Origin: a bacterium
GTDB lineage: Bacteria > Planctomycetota > Planctomycetia > Isosphaerales > Isosphaeraceae
NCBI GenBank assembly: GCA_016125085.1
Contig: WGMM01000009.1
Span: 1 to 64,000, forward strand
Reading direction: 5' to 3'
DNA: 64,000 nt
The notes beneath the pieces are model-generated. The model did not search any database. It saw only the letters and a list, made by a program, of their open reading frames with translations, and had not been told where the DNA came from. Below, in pieces: positions 7,775 through 13,955 of the stretch (position 1 is its first letter; each line of letters starts with the position of its first letter). The position numbers were made by a program, and so were the translations under genes.

Positions 7775-7954
7775 GGAAGAAACATCCAGACGAAGTCGAT
7801 TGTCTGGACGCGGCAGTGAAACTCAACGGCGGATCGAAGGGGGCATCGCAGTGCTAAACAATGCTCGGTATGTGCGCTCGCGAGTCAAGGCTCGGTGGCC
7901 CTACCTATACAGTTCCGTTACCCCCAACTATCCTGACGCACAAAAGACGAATCC

Positions 7955-8296
7955 ATGCCTGTTCCCTTGACACATGAAGTTATCTCAGACCTTCGACGGC
8001 AATTCCCGACCCTTCGCGACGATTACTTCAACTACCTAATGTCCGTCGGTTGGGGTGAAACGGAAGCCGGCCCAATGATTTACGAAGGTCCAATCACATC
8101 GGAAGAGATCTACGGACCAAGAGATGAGCTGGCCGGTATTCTTCTGCTCGGCGACGACTTCCAGGGTTGCTGTTTTGGCTACAATTCCAAAACCGATTGC
8201 TACGGTGAGGTCTCTGTCAGTGGCGCATGGGAACCTTGGCCTGCTTCGGCAGGATTCGCTCGCTACGTTTCTGGCCCGAGTGAGGACACTACATAA
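7955..8296 (+). CDS. SMI1/KNR4 (SUKH) family protein
   Basis: 113 residues from ATG 7955. The run DYFNYLMSVGWGETEAGPM, then IYEGPITSEEIYG, ILLLGDDFQGCCFGYN and FARYV is typical of a SUKH-type SMI1/KNR4 protein. Bacterial SUKH proteins are mostly immunity proteins of polymorphic toxins. The gene is clearly less GC-rich than its neighbours, and its following repeat is of the minority type that it shares only with the other SUKH cassette at 9,567. About 180 bp of unexplained sequence separate it from the repeat upstream. Confidence 0.8.
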   Translation: MPVPLTHEVISDLRRQFPTLRDDYFNYLMSVGWGETEAGPMIYEGPITSEEIYGPRDELAGILLLGDDFQGCCFGYNSKTDCYGEVSVSGAWEPWPASAGFARYVSGPSEDTT

Positions 8297-8381
8297 CAAT
8301 CGGTTCAACCGGAGCTGTGGGCCGCGCGGTTTCTGATAACGATGTGGGTTGGCCGTGGCCCGGTTAACCGTGTCGTCAGGA
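8291..8381 (+). repeat. attC-like site 8 (second subtype)
   Basis: 91 bp from ACATAAC to GTCAGGA. The inner arms are CGGTTCAACCGG and CCCGGTTAACCG, unlike the dominant AGCGGACC type. Nearly the same repeat follows the other SUKH gene (site 12), including TTTCTGATAACRATGTKGGTT in the loop region. Confidence 0.6.
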
Positions 8382-8389
8382 GGCCTCTG

Positions 8390-8704
8390 ATGACGATGAA
8401 TCTGGGCGCGGAGGTAGCCTTCCGCATCGCACTTGCCGCCGTCGAGGCCGCTTGGGAGGCGGGTTGCCCCGTCGCCGGCAGCGACCAGGCCCGCCGTGCT
8501 GAGGTTGCTCGGCATGCCGTCCGTCGTTGGGGCTCAGCGCTGCGGCGTGGTGTTTCCACCGGCCGTCGCGTCGAGGACTTGGCCGCTGGCCTCGTCGCGG
8601 CCTTCGAGCCGAAGCCCGAGCTTGTGGGGCCACTCGCGCGCGATTAGAATTACCTGGCGGCCTGCATCGCGACGGCGTTACAGGGCCAGCAGGCCGACGC
8701 CTAA
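8390..8704 (+). pseudogene. Cassette protein of unknown function shortened by an in-frame TAG
   Basis: Starts at ATG 8390 behind CAGGAGG. The frame meets TAG at 8645-8647 after 85 codons (ending VGPLARD), but continues in the same frame for 18 codons (NYLAACIATALQGQQADA) to a TAA at 8702-8704 that sits inside the left box of the next repeat, exactly where other cassette genes end. This strongly suggests that TAG replaced a sense codon. The protein is Ala/Arg-rich and helical by pattern (AFRIALAAVEAAWEAGCPVA). The family is not recognised. Confidence 0.6.
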
Positions 8705-8756
8705 CCCGTCATTGCAGCGGACGGCCTGCGGCCGCCGCTGAGCTTTGGCGTTCGGC
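8699..8756 (+). repeat. attC-like site 9 (short form)
   Basis: 58 bp from GCCTAAC to GTTCGGC, both matching consensus or nearly so. The arms GCAGCGGACGGCC and GGCCGCCGCTGAGC face each other around a minimal loop. The size equals that of compact classical attC sites. Confidence 0.75.
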
Positions 8757-8775
8757 CACCGGAGGGCTTGGCAGA

Positions 8776-9057
8776 GTGGAGTATCTGATCCCCTGCTCCG
8801 AAAGCGACTGGGCGCTCGGCTACGACCAGTGGCCGGACGTGTTCTGTCCGAACACCCTGCCGTTCGAGTGGCTGGCGGGTCCGGCCCACCGGCTGCTCAT
8901 CGCCGGGGTGCCGGTGTACTTCGCCGATGAGATGCCGGGCATCCAGATCGCCGTCGAGGGCGAGTTGCCTGAGGCAGTTGGTCGGCAGATCGCCGCCGAC
9001 GTGCTAGCCAACCTCCAGCGGGTTACCGGGCAGCAAGAGTACGTGGTGGAGGTGTGA
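8776..9057 (+). CDS. Hypothetical cassette protein, 93 residues
   Basis: The GTG at 8776 is chosen because GGAGGG lies about 10 bases upstream and the frame upstream runs through the repeat. The protein reads MEYLIPCSESDWALGYDQW, then CPNTLPFEWLAGPAHRLL and ends VTGQQEYVVEV; it looks compact and soluble. No known domain is recognised. The TGA stop is 7 bp before the next repeat. Confidence 0.6.
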   Translation: MEYLIPCSESDWALGYDQWPDVFCPNTLPFEWLAGPAHRLLIAGVPVYFADEMPGIQIAVEGELPEAVGRQIAADVLANLQRVTGQQEYVVEV

Positions 9058-9064
9058 GCGTCCG

Positions 9065-9160
9065 GCCGAACCCGGCGCTGCAGCAGACGGCCCCCGCCTG
9101 TAGGTTTCTCGTGACCCCAGCCAGCACGGGCGGCGGCCGCTGCTGAGCTTTCTGTTAGGC
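9065..9160 (+). repeat. attC-like site 10
   Basis: 96 bp from GCCGAAC to GTTAGGC. Arms CTGCAGCAGACGGCCCCCGCC and GGGCGGCGGCCGCTGCTGAG; the right box is a perfect match. Confidence 0.7.
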
Positions 9161-9177
9161 GGCGGAGGGCGCACTTG

Positions 9178-9441
9178 ATGGAGCGTCAGCGAGTGGTGAC
9201 GAACGTCACCGGCCGGTTGATGCTCCTGTTCGTGGAGATGGAGGGCTGGGATTGCTGGCTCCTCCCGAACGAGGCCGTCGAATTGCGTGCCGAGGTCGAT
9301 TCGCCTGCCGATGACTTCGAACTCCAGGACACCCCCGAGGGCATCACCGTCTGGCCTTCTCGTGGCATGGGCGTCATCACTGTCTGGCAGGGTGACCGCG
9401 AGGTCGAGATCGGGCATCGGCGGCCAGACGGTTGGCCGTGA
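9178..9441 (+). CDS. Hypothetical cassette protein, 87 residues
   Basis: Starts at ATG 9178 with GGCGGAGGGC upstream; a TTG one codon earlier is possible. The sequence is beta-rich by pattern (VTGRLMLLFVEMEGWDCWLL, ELRAEVDSPADDFEL, GMGVITVWQGDREVEI). Small, acidic and probably cytoplasmic. It resembles unnamed small proteins found in planctomycetes, but no family name is recognised. A TGA stop lies 9 bp before the next repeat. Confidence 0.6.
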   Translation: MERQRVVTNVTGRLMLLFVEMEGWDCWLLPNEAVELRAEVDSPADDFELQDTPEGITVWPSRGMGVITVWQGDREVEIGHRRPDGWP

Positions 9442-9450
9442 AGCCGGGCC

Positions 9451-9556
9451 GTCTAACCTCGCGCTGCAGCGGACCCGGGCCACTGCGGGGAGTGCGGCAG
9501 GAGTATTCGCAAGGGGCACGCCCGGCGGTCGGGTCCGCTGAGCTTGTGCGTTAGCA
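9451..9556 (+). repeat. attC-like site 11
   Basis: 106 bp from GTCTAAC (perfect RYYYAAC) to GTTAGCA. The arms AGCGGACCCG and CGGGTCCGCT pair over ten bases without mismatch, flanked by the unpaired GCGCTGC / GAGCTTGTGC spacers seen in the whole dominant class. The best example for structure modelling. Confidence 0.75.
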
Positions 9557-9566
9557 GCAAAGAGTC

Positions 9567-10007
9567 ATGAGCCAAGTCGAGTTACGCCTGAACACGATCT
9601 TCGGAACCGCCTTCAACAGTGGCCCCGTCACGGAGGACTCTATTGCATCCGCGGAAGCAAGTCTTAACCTTCGATTTCCTCCGAGTTACCGCCAATTCCT
9701 CAGACGATATGGCGCGTCGCTGTGTTCCGGGTTCGAGATCTGTGGACTTCCTCCTGTTCCAGAACCGGCTGAGCAGCCGCAATGGTTGAACGTTGTAGAA
9801 TCTACTCTCCGCTTGCGTCCATCTAGCCTGCCCGAACACTCCGCCTACATTGCGCACGATGGCGTGGATCACGGTTACTACCTGCAATGTTCACCGTCGG
9901 ATACGACCTTCGAAGGCCCAGTGATAGAATGGGGGCCAAGACACGATGGAGGAAAGATCATCGCCGCCACGTTTCTGGATTTTGTCGAACAACAGATTCG
10001 CAGCTAA
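9567..10007 (+). CDS. SMI1/KNR4 (SUKH) family protein
   Basis: 146 residues from ATG 9567. The N-terminal part (DSIASAEASLNLRFPPSYRQ, FLRRYGASLCSGFEICGL) is the typical SMI1/KNR4 start, followed by a barrel-like region (SAYIAHDGVDHGYYLQC) and a C-terminal helix (TFLDFVEQQIRS). Bacterial members mostly act as immunity proteins against contact-dependent or polymorphic toxins; no partner is nearby. The gene is less GC-rich than its neighbours, like the first SUKH cassette. The left-box sequence is duplicated in tandem at its stop codon. Confidence 0.85.
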   Translation: MSQVELRLNTIFGTAFNSGPVTEDSIASAEASLNLRFPPSYRQFLRRYGASLCSGFEICGLPPVPEPAEQPQWLNVVESTLRLRPSSLPEHSAYIAHDGVDHGYYLQCSPSDTTFEGPVIEWGPRHDGGKIIAATFLDFVEQQIRS

Positions 10008-10012
10008 CAAGC

Positions 10013-10103
10013 AGCTAACAATCAGTTCAACCGGTGCCGCGGGCCACGCGGTTTCTGATAACAATGTTGGTTGGCCGTGGCCCGGTTAACCAAAGCGTTA
10101 GGC
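10013..10103 (+). repeat. attC-like site 12 (second subtype)
   Basis: 91 bp from AGCTAAC to GTTAGGC. Inner arms CAGTTCAACCGG and CCCGGTTAACC as in site 8. The left-box segment CAGCTAACAA is repeated 11 bp upstream (10,001-10,010 and 10,012-10,021, the latter with one difference at most). Confidence 0.65.
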
Positions 10104-10114
10104 AGTTCTCCCCG

Positions 10115-10423
10115 ATGCTGGCCAATTGGGTCTTCACCGAGAACCTCCGGCCCTTCCTCATATCACTCGGCTGGTTCGTTGGCTATGAATTCGACCTGGA
10201 TGACTGGACGGCGATCCGCTGCGGCATCGAGGCCACCGATCAGGAGGCCGATCGCTGGTTCGAGTTCGAGTTCGCGGGCCGACAACGGGCAGCTTTCTGG
10301 CTCGCTTGTGATCCCGGTACTTCGGTCGTTCACGTCCGAGTCGAAGTCCCTGCGGCCCTCGTCCCAAAGGTTGAGGCTGCCATCGCCATTTTCCAGGCGT
10401 TCCGCATCCAGGTCGACTCCTGA
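10115..10423 (+). CDS. Hypothetical cassette protein, 102 residues
   Basis: Starts at ATG 10115, 12 bp after the upstream right box. The sequence begins MLANWVFTENLRPFLISLGW and continues FVGYEFDLDDWTAIRCGIEA, then FEFEFAGRQRAAFWLACDPG and ends IAIFQAFRIQVDS. It is acidic, aromatic-rich and soluble in appearance, a look common to small immunity-like proteins, but no family is recognised. The TGA stop lies inside the left box of the next repeat. Confidence 0.6.
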   Translation: MLANWVFTENLRPFLISLGWFVGYEFDLDDWTAIRCGIEATDQEADRWFEFEFAGRQRAAFWLACDPGTSVVHVRVEVPAALVPKVEAAIAIFQAFRIQVDS

Positions 10424-10517
10424 CCTTGCGCTGCAGCGGACCCGGCCCGCCCCGGCGGTTTCAGGCGATATCAAAACTGTTCTCGGCGGGCCGGTCCGCT
10501 GAGCTTGCTCCTTCGGT
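10418..10517 (+). repeat. attC-like site 13 (right box mutated)
   Basis: 100 bp from TCCTGAC to CTTCGGT. Arms GCAGCGGACCCGGCCCGCC and GGCGGGCCGGTCCGCTGAG pair strongly, but the right box starts with C rather than G, which would remove the conserved cleavage dinucleotide. Probably locked. Confidence 0.6.
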
Positions 10518-10533
10518 GACGGAGGCTTCGGGG

Positions 10534-11001
10534 ATGCGAGTTCACAAGCTGCGAATCGAGTCACGGGCCGTCCAACGTCGCCCGCACCTCTTCGCCGGCG
10601 ACTTGGTGATCGACGGACAGCGGTTGTACGATCAAGTCGAGAGAGTCGCCGGGCGGTCGCTAGATTTAGCTTCGCCCCTCGGCTGGATGCCAGCCGAGTA
10701 CCTGCGTGAGTGGTCGGCCCGATTGGTGGCCGCGAGGCCCACCCTATTGCAGTCGGGCCGTTGTGAGTTATTCGTTTGTCCGGAGTGCGGTGACCTCGGC
10801 TGCGGTTGTGTGTCGTGCGCCGTCAGCCGAGACGGCGAGTGGGTTGTCTGGACGGACCTGGGCTGGGAGACCGACTACGACCCGGCAGGGCTGGTGCGAT
10901 TCCCCATGGGCGGGTTCCGGTTCCGGGCCGATGAGTTGGCTGGCGTGTTGGGGCTACCAAACCACGCCATATCAGACGCTGCAGAAGACGACAAGGGCTA
11001 A
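10534..11001 (+). CDS. Zinc-ribbon-containing protein of unknown function
   Basis: 155 residues from ATG 10534, with GGAGG about 11 bases upstream. The middle holds a four-cysteine cluster, FVCPECGDLGCGCVSC, which probably binds zinc. It is followed by GEWVVWTDLGWETDYDPAG and FPMGGFRFRADELAGVL. The N-terminal part (LRIESRAVQRRPHLFAGDL) is unrecognised. Similar unnamed proteins occur in actinobacteria and planctomycetes. The stop is TAA, after which the repeat pattern of the array becomes unclear. Confidence 0.6.
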   Translation: MRVHKLRIESRAVQRRPHLFAGDLVIDGQRLYDQVERVAGRSLDLASPLGWMPAEYLREWSARLVAARPTLLQSGRCELFVCPECGDLGCGCVSCAVSRDGEWVVWTDLGWETDYDPAGLVRFPMGGFRFRADELAGVLGLPNHAISDAAEDDKG

Positions 11002-11072
11002 AATGTTACTTGGAGTTCGCAGCTCACCCAGCTCCGCTGCAGATGAGCTTGCTCTATAGGCGTCTTGTGCCG

Positions 11073-11264
11073 ATGTCAGAACAACCTCTCGCACATCTTG
11101 TGTTCCTTCGTCGCAGTTCCGTGCTTCTGGTCAAGCGGCCCGAAGCCGACTGGCGTCAACTGCAGGATGAGTACGACGAATACATGACGTCGCTTGGCCC
11201 CTGGCCGGAAGCGGACATCTGTGAGTACTTCTCGATCGAGTACGGGCCGGACGATCGCCGTTAG
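11073..11264 (+). CDS. Hypothetical protein, 63 residues
   Basis: ATG 11073 is preferred; an upstream in-frame ATG at 11010 is possible but lies in a region that resembles a badly degenerate repeat (GCTGCAGATGAGCTTGCTC). The protein reads MSEQPLAHLVFLRRSSVLLV, then LQDEYDEYMTSLGPWPEADI. It is acidic in its second half. No family is recognised. It ends with TAG within CGTTAGCC, which itself resembles a right box, so it may be a relic of the last cassette. Confidence 0.45.
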   Translation: MSEQPLAHLVFLRRSSVLLVKRPEADWRQLQDEYDEYMTSLGPWPEADICEYFSIEYGPDDRR

Positions 11265-11433
11265 CCATTCACACGACCGGATGTTGCGGAGTTTATGCGG
11301 ACGACTGACCGACTTGTGCTGGAGTCGCAATCCTAGGTTGAAGCCGTCCAAGTTTGTCTTGGCCGTATTAAGCAGGTCCAGGCACAGAGCCTGGATCGGA
11401 CTCTGTCCCTGGACCGTAAACGACACTCAGAGA

Positions 11434-12726
11434 TCAGCCAATCCGCTCCATGGCCAGCCGTGCCTGGGCCTCGTCGCGCTCGGCGTAGATCTCGGTCGTC
11501 GCGAGCGTTGAGTGGCCCAGCACCGCCCGGGCGACCTCGATCCCGAATTCGCGACGCAGGTTCGTCGCGGCCAGGTGGCGAAGCTGGTTCGCGTTCCAGC
11601 GTGCGATACCGGCTTTCTTCGCGGCGTAGTGGATGGCCCGGTTGTAAGTCTTGGCATCGTAGCACGTTCCCGGTGGCCGTTTCGGGTCTGCTATCCGCCG
11701 GTAGATCTGCGATGGCTGAACTTTCGTTTTCCGTTCGGCCCGCATCTTCTGCCTGCGAATACGATCCGAGAGTTCCGGACTGAAGACAAAGGCCTCCGGG
11801 TCGTCAGGCCGCAACCAAGGATTCAGGATATCCTGAGCTGCCGGTCCGAAGTAAACGACTCGGGATCGACCCATGTGCTGGGTCTTGTGCGACTGTGGTC
11901 GATAGGCCCAAACCGATTCCGACATGTCCAGGTCGGCCGTGCGCAGACGACAAACCTCGCCTGGTCGAAGGCCCGCTAGTCTCTGAAGATCGACCATCGC
12001 CATGATCACCGGTGATGCGTGCGGGCGGATCGCTTCGATGGACGCCTCGGAGACGGCCGTGACTTTACGAGGCTCACGGGCTTCGCTCCGGCCCGCTCGT
12101 AAACCGGGAATGGCTTTCAAGGCCATCAGGGTCTCCGGACGTAACAGCGATTCCGTCACGCCCCAGCGGAACATACGCGTGATACGAGCAACCTGCTTGT
12201 TGATCGTCGTACGCGCCCAGCCCATGCGGATGAACTCCGCACGCAACGTCTTCAACTCGGCCGGGCCGAAGTCGTCGACACAGATCGAGCCATAGTATTT
12301 TCGTAGTAGCTTCAGAATGTACTTGATGCCATCGACTTCGGAGGTGGGCTGTCCGTCCTTGACGTAGTAGCCAACTGCGTAGTCGTAATAGCGTACGGCA
12401 AGTTCGGTGATGCGAACTGTGCCATCACTTAGATTATCAGCCAACGCGCGAGTGGCTGTTGAGGTTCGGCGGGGTTTCGGCGTTTTGCGGCCGTCGTTGA
12501 GCCACTGAGCGAGAATTCGTTCGTAAGCCTCTTTTGATTCAGGACTTCCGTACGCACCCAGGTGGATCTCGCGACCGTTCAGGATGACCCTGGCATATTT
12601 GCGCTTGTGACGCAGGTATCTCGGCACTCTCATGATGTATCCCAAGCCTCTGGAACTTGGGGATTCCCCAACTTTCCGAGCCATTCCGAAGGCTATCGCC
12701 TCGTATTTGGCTCCGATGTAAGTCAT
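11434..12726 (-). CDS. Tyrosine recombinase (island integrase)
   Basis: 430 residues if the first ATG (12726) is used; an internal ATG at 12633 (MRVPRYLRHKRKYARVIL) is an equally good start. It has an N-terminal SAM-like core-binding region (about 110-200) and a C-terminal catalytic domain: Arg in LAGLRPGEVCRL, Lys in SHKTQHMGRSR, NQLRHLAAT where the usual first His of HxxR is Asn, His in VLGHSTLATTE and the Tyr nucleophile in EIYAE. It starts 24 bp from the tRNA-Pro 3' end, so it probably inserts and excises the island there. I do not see the extra helix typical of integron IntI. Confidence 0.9.
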   Translation of the reverse strand: MTYIGAKYEAIAFGMARKVGESPSSRGLGYIMRVPRYLRHKRKYARVILNGREIHLGAYGSPESKEAYERILAQWLNDGRKTPKPRRTSTATRALADNLSDGTVRITELAVRYYDYAVGYYVKDGQPTSEVDGIKYILKLLRKYYGSICVDDFGPAELKTLRAEFIRMGWARTTINKQVARITRMFRWGVTESLLRPETLMALKAIPGLRAGRSEAREPRKVTAVSEASIEAIRPHASPVIMAMVDLQRLAGLRPGEVCRLRTADLDMSESVWAYRPQSHKTQHMGRSRVVYFGPAAQDILNPWLRPDDPEAFVFSPELSDRIRRQKMRAERKTKVQPSQIYRRIADPKRPPGTCYDAKTYNRAIHYAAKKAGIARWNANQLRHLAATNLRREFGIEVARAVLGHSTLATTEIYAERDEAQARLAMERIG

Positions 12727-12750
12727 GAAAGCTTAACGCTTTCCAGAGAG

Positions 12751-12825
12751 TCGGGGCGACACGATTCGAACGTGCGACTTCCTGCTCCCAAAGCAGGCGC
12801 TCTAGCCAGGCTGAGCTACGCCCCG
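12751..12825 (-). tRNA. tRNA-Pro (anticodon TGG)
   Basis: On the minus strand the sequence starts CGGGGCG and ends CGCCCCG plus discriminator A, giving a perfect 7-bp acceptor stem. D-stem GCTC/GAGC, anticodon stem CCTGC/GCAGG with loop TTTGGGA (anticodon UGG), and T-stem GCACG/CGTGT with loop TTCGAAT are all present. The CCA end is not encoded. The 3' half lies next to the integrase and probably forms the attachment site of the island. Confidence 0.95.
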
Positions 12826-12966
12826 AGCAAAATCAAGATGTTTCAGACACCTTGTTCTTGAGTATCAAGTTTTACGGGATTCCGCTCTTCAGGTCAAGCA
12901 CAGCATCGGAAGGATTCTCTTGATAACCGGGTTCCGAAGAAGGAATCCGCGTGAGGAAACCCATGC

Positions 12967-13001
12967 GGACTGTCGTTCCCGAATTTGGCGAACGACAGTC
13001 C
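12967..13001 (-). terminator. Stem-loop downstream of parB
   Basis: A perfect 12-bp stem (GGACTGTCGTTC and GAACGACAGTCC) with an 11-base loop, 43 bp after the parB stop. On the minus strand no long T-run follows (GCATGGGTTTCC), so it could be a weak terminator or a 3' stabilising structure. Confidence 0.5.
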
Positions 13002-13043
13002 GGATCGATGGGGGAAAGATCGGGATGCGTACGATCGACCCGC

Positions 13044-13955
13044 TTAACTTGCCATGCTGCTCAGCATGGCGTTCAGCTTCTCCCATTCGTCCGCTGTTTT
13101 GAAGGGAATGATGACCTGGCCCGATTCGCCCTTTTTCAGCTTCACCTGAACGGCAAGTCCCAGACGCTCGTGGAAGGTCTGTTCGAAGAGAATGACGTGT
13201 TCAGGACGTTCGGCCGGGCTCTCGTTCGATTCGTCGCTCTCGGATTTCTTCGGGCGAGGCTTGGCCGGGGTCGGTTCGCCGGTCGCTACGAGTGCCTCCG
13301 TCTGGCGAACGGAAAGCTGCTCGTCGATGACTCGCTGCATCGCGGCCAGTTTGCCTTCTTCGGTTTCGAGAGAGAGCAGGGCCCTGGCGTGGCCCATCGT
13401 GATCTTTTTCTCGCTCACGGCGTTTCGGATCGCTTCAGGTAACTCCAGCAATCGAATGAAGTTACTGACAGTCGACCGCTCCAGGCCGAGTTTTTCGGCA
13501 AGTTCGTCCTGAGTCGCTTCGAACTGATCGAGATACGATTTGAAAGCCGTGGCCTTTTCGATCGCTCCAAGATCTTCGCGCTGGAGGTTTTCGACCATGG
13601 CGATCTCGCAAACGCGACGATCGTCGAGGTCCATGATGCGCGCGGGCACTTCGTGCAGCATCGCCTCTTTCGCGGCACGCAGACGGCGCTCGCCAGCGAT
13701 AAGCTGGAAGCGTTCTCCGACGGCACGCACGATGACCGGCTGGAGCATGCCGTGCTGCCGCAGGCTGTCGGCAAGTGCGGTAATTTCGTTCGAATCAAAA
13801 TGGCGGCGTGGTTGATACGGGTTGGTGTCGATGAGGTCCAGCGAGACCTGCGACAGGTCGCCACCGGAATTCAGGTCCCAGCTCGAGGGTTCGAAGCCAC
13901 CCTCTTCCCGACCCAGCAGGGCATCCAGCCCACGGCCCAGTCGTTTCTTATTCAC
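13044..13955 (-). CDS. parB: Chromosome partitioning protein ParB
   Basis: 303 residues from a GTG at 13955. It contains LIDTNPYQPRRHFD, the CTP-binding/arginine box IAGERRLRAAKEA, box II (MVENLQREDLGAIEKA) and the DNA-binding helix-turn-helix (TQDELAEKLGLERSTVSNFI). ParB loads at parS sites and spreads as a CTP-dependent clamp, working with ParA in chromosome segregation. The C-terminal part after a charged linker is the dimerisation domain. It overlaps the end of parA by 8 bp. I could not find a convincing parS site nearby. Confidence 0.95.
   Translation of the reverse strand: MNKKRLGRGLDALLGREEGGFEPSSWDLNSGGDLSQVSLDLIDTNPYQPRRHFDSNEITALADSLRQHGMLQPVIVRAVGERFQLIAGERRLRAAKEAMLHEVPARIMDLDDRRVCEIAMVENLQREDLGAIEKATAFKSYLDQFEATQDELAEKLGLERSTVSNFIRLLELPEAIRNAVSEKKITMGHARALLSLETEEGKLAAMQRVIDEQLSVRQTEALVATGEPTPAKPRPKKSESDESNESPAERPEHVILFEQTFHERLGLAVQVKLKKGESGQVIIPFKTADEWEKLNAMLSSMAS

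Larger units (their letters stand above)
3997..11264 (+). mobile_element. Integron-like gene cassette array without an integrase (CALIN-type)
   Basis: Small genes, all on the plus strand, alternate with imperfect inverted repeats. Most repeats begin near GCCTAAC (RYYYAAC-like) and end at GTTAGGC (GTTRRRY-like). The dominant arm pair is AGCGGACC against GGTCCGCTGAG. In several cassettes the stop codon (TAA) lies inside the left box, so gene ends and repeat ends coincide. This is the layout of integron cassettes with attC sites. The only recombinase nearby is a tRNA-type integrase, not a recognisable IntI, so it resembles a cluster of attC sites lacking an integrase. No attI or promoter was recognised at the left end. 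Confidence 0.7.
1..12750. mobile_element. Genomic island integrated at tRNA-Pro (left end outside window)
   Basis: The right boundary is inferred from a tyrosine recombinase that starts 24 bp from the 3' end of tRNA-Pro and reads away from it, the usual layout of tRNA-targeted integrative elements. Between the window edge and the tRNA lie nested insertion sequences, a broken excisionase-like gene, decayed DNA and a cassette array of small accessory genes. To the right of the tRNA, housekeeping genes (parB, parA) begin at once. I saw no second copy of the tRNA 3' end in the left part, so the left attachment site is probably outside the window. The boundary is an inference from context. Confidence 0.7.

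Noticed and set aside
7771..7857. 28-residue frame starting in attC-like site 7
   Set aside because: Too short, starts inside the repeat and has no family; possibly a relic.
4348..10517. Regularly spaced repeats could be a CRISPR array
   Set aside because: Spacing is irregular (about 0.3-1.1 kb), the repeats are long imperfect inverted repeats, the sequence between them is coding, and no cas gene is near.
11434..12726. Tyrosine recombinase as the integron integrase IntI
   Set aside because: I do not see the extra helix region typical of IntI, the length and N-terminus fit planctomycete island integrases, and its position at the tRNA end fits island integration. It also lies at the wrong end of the array.
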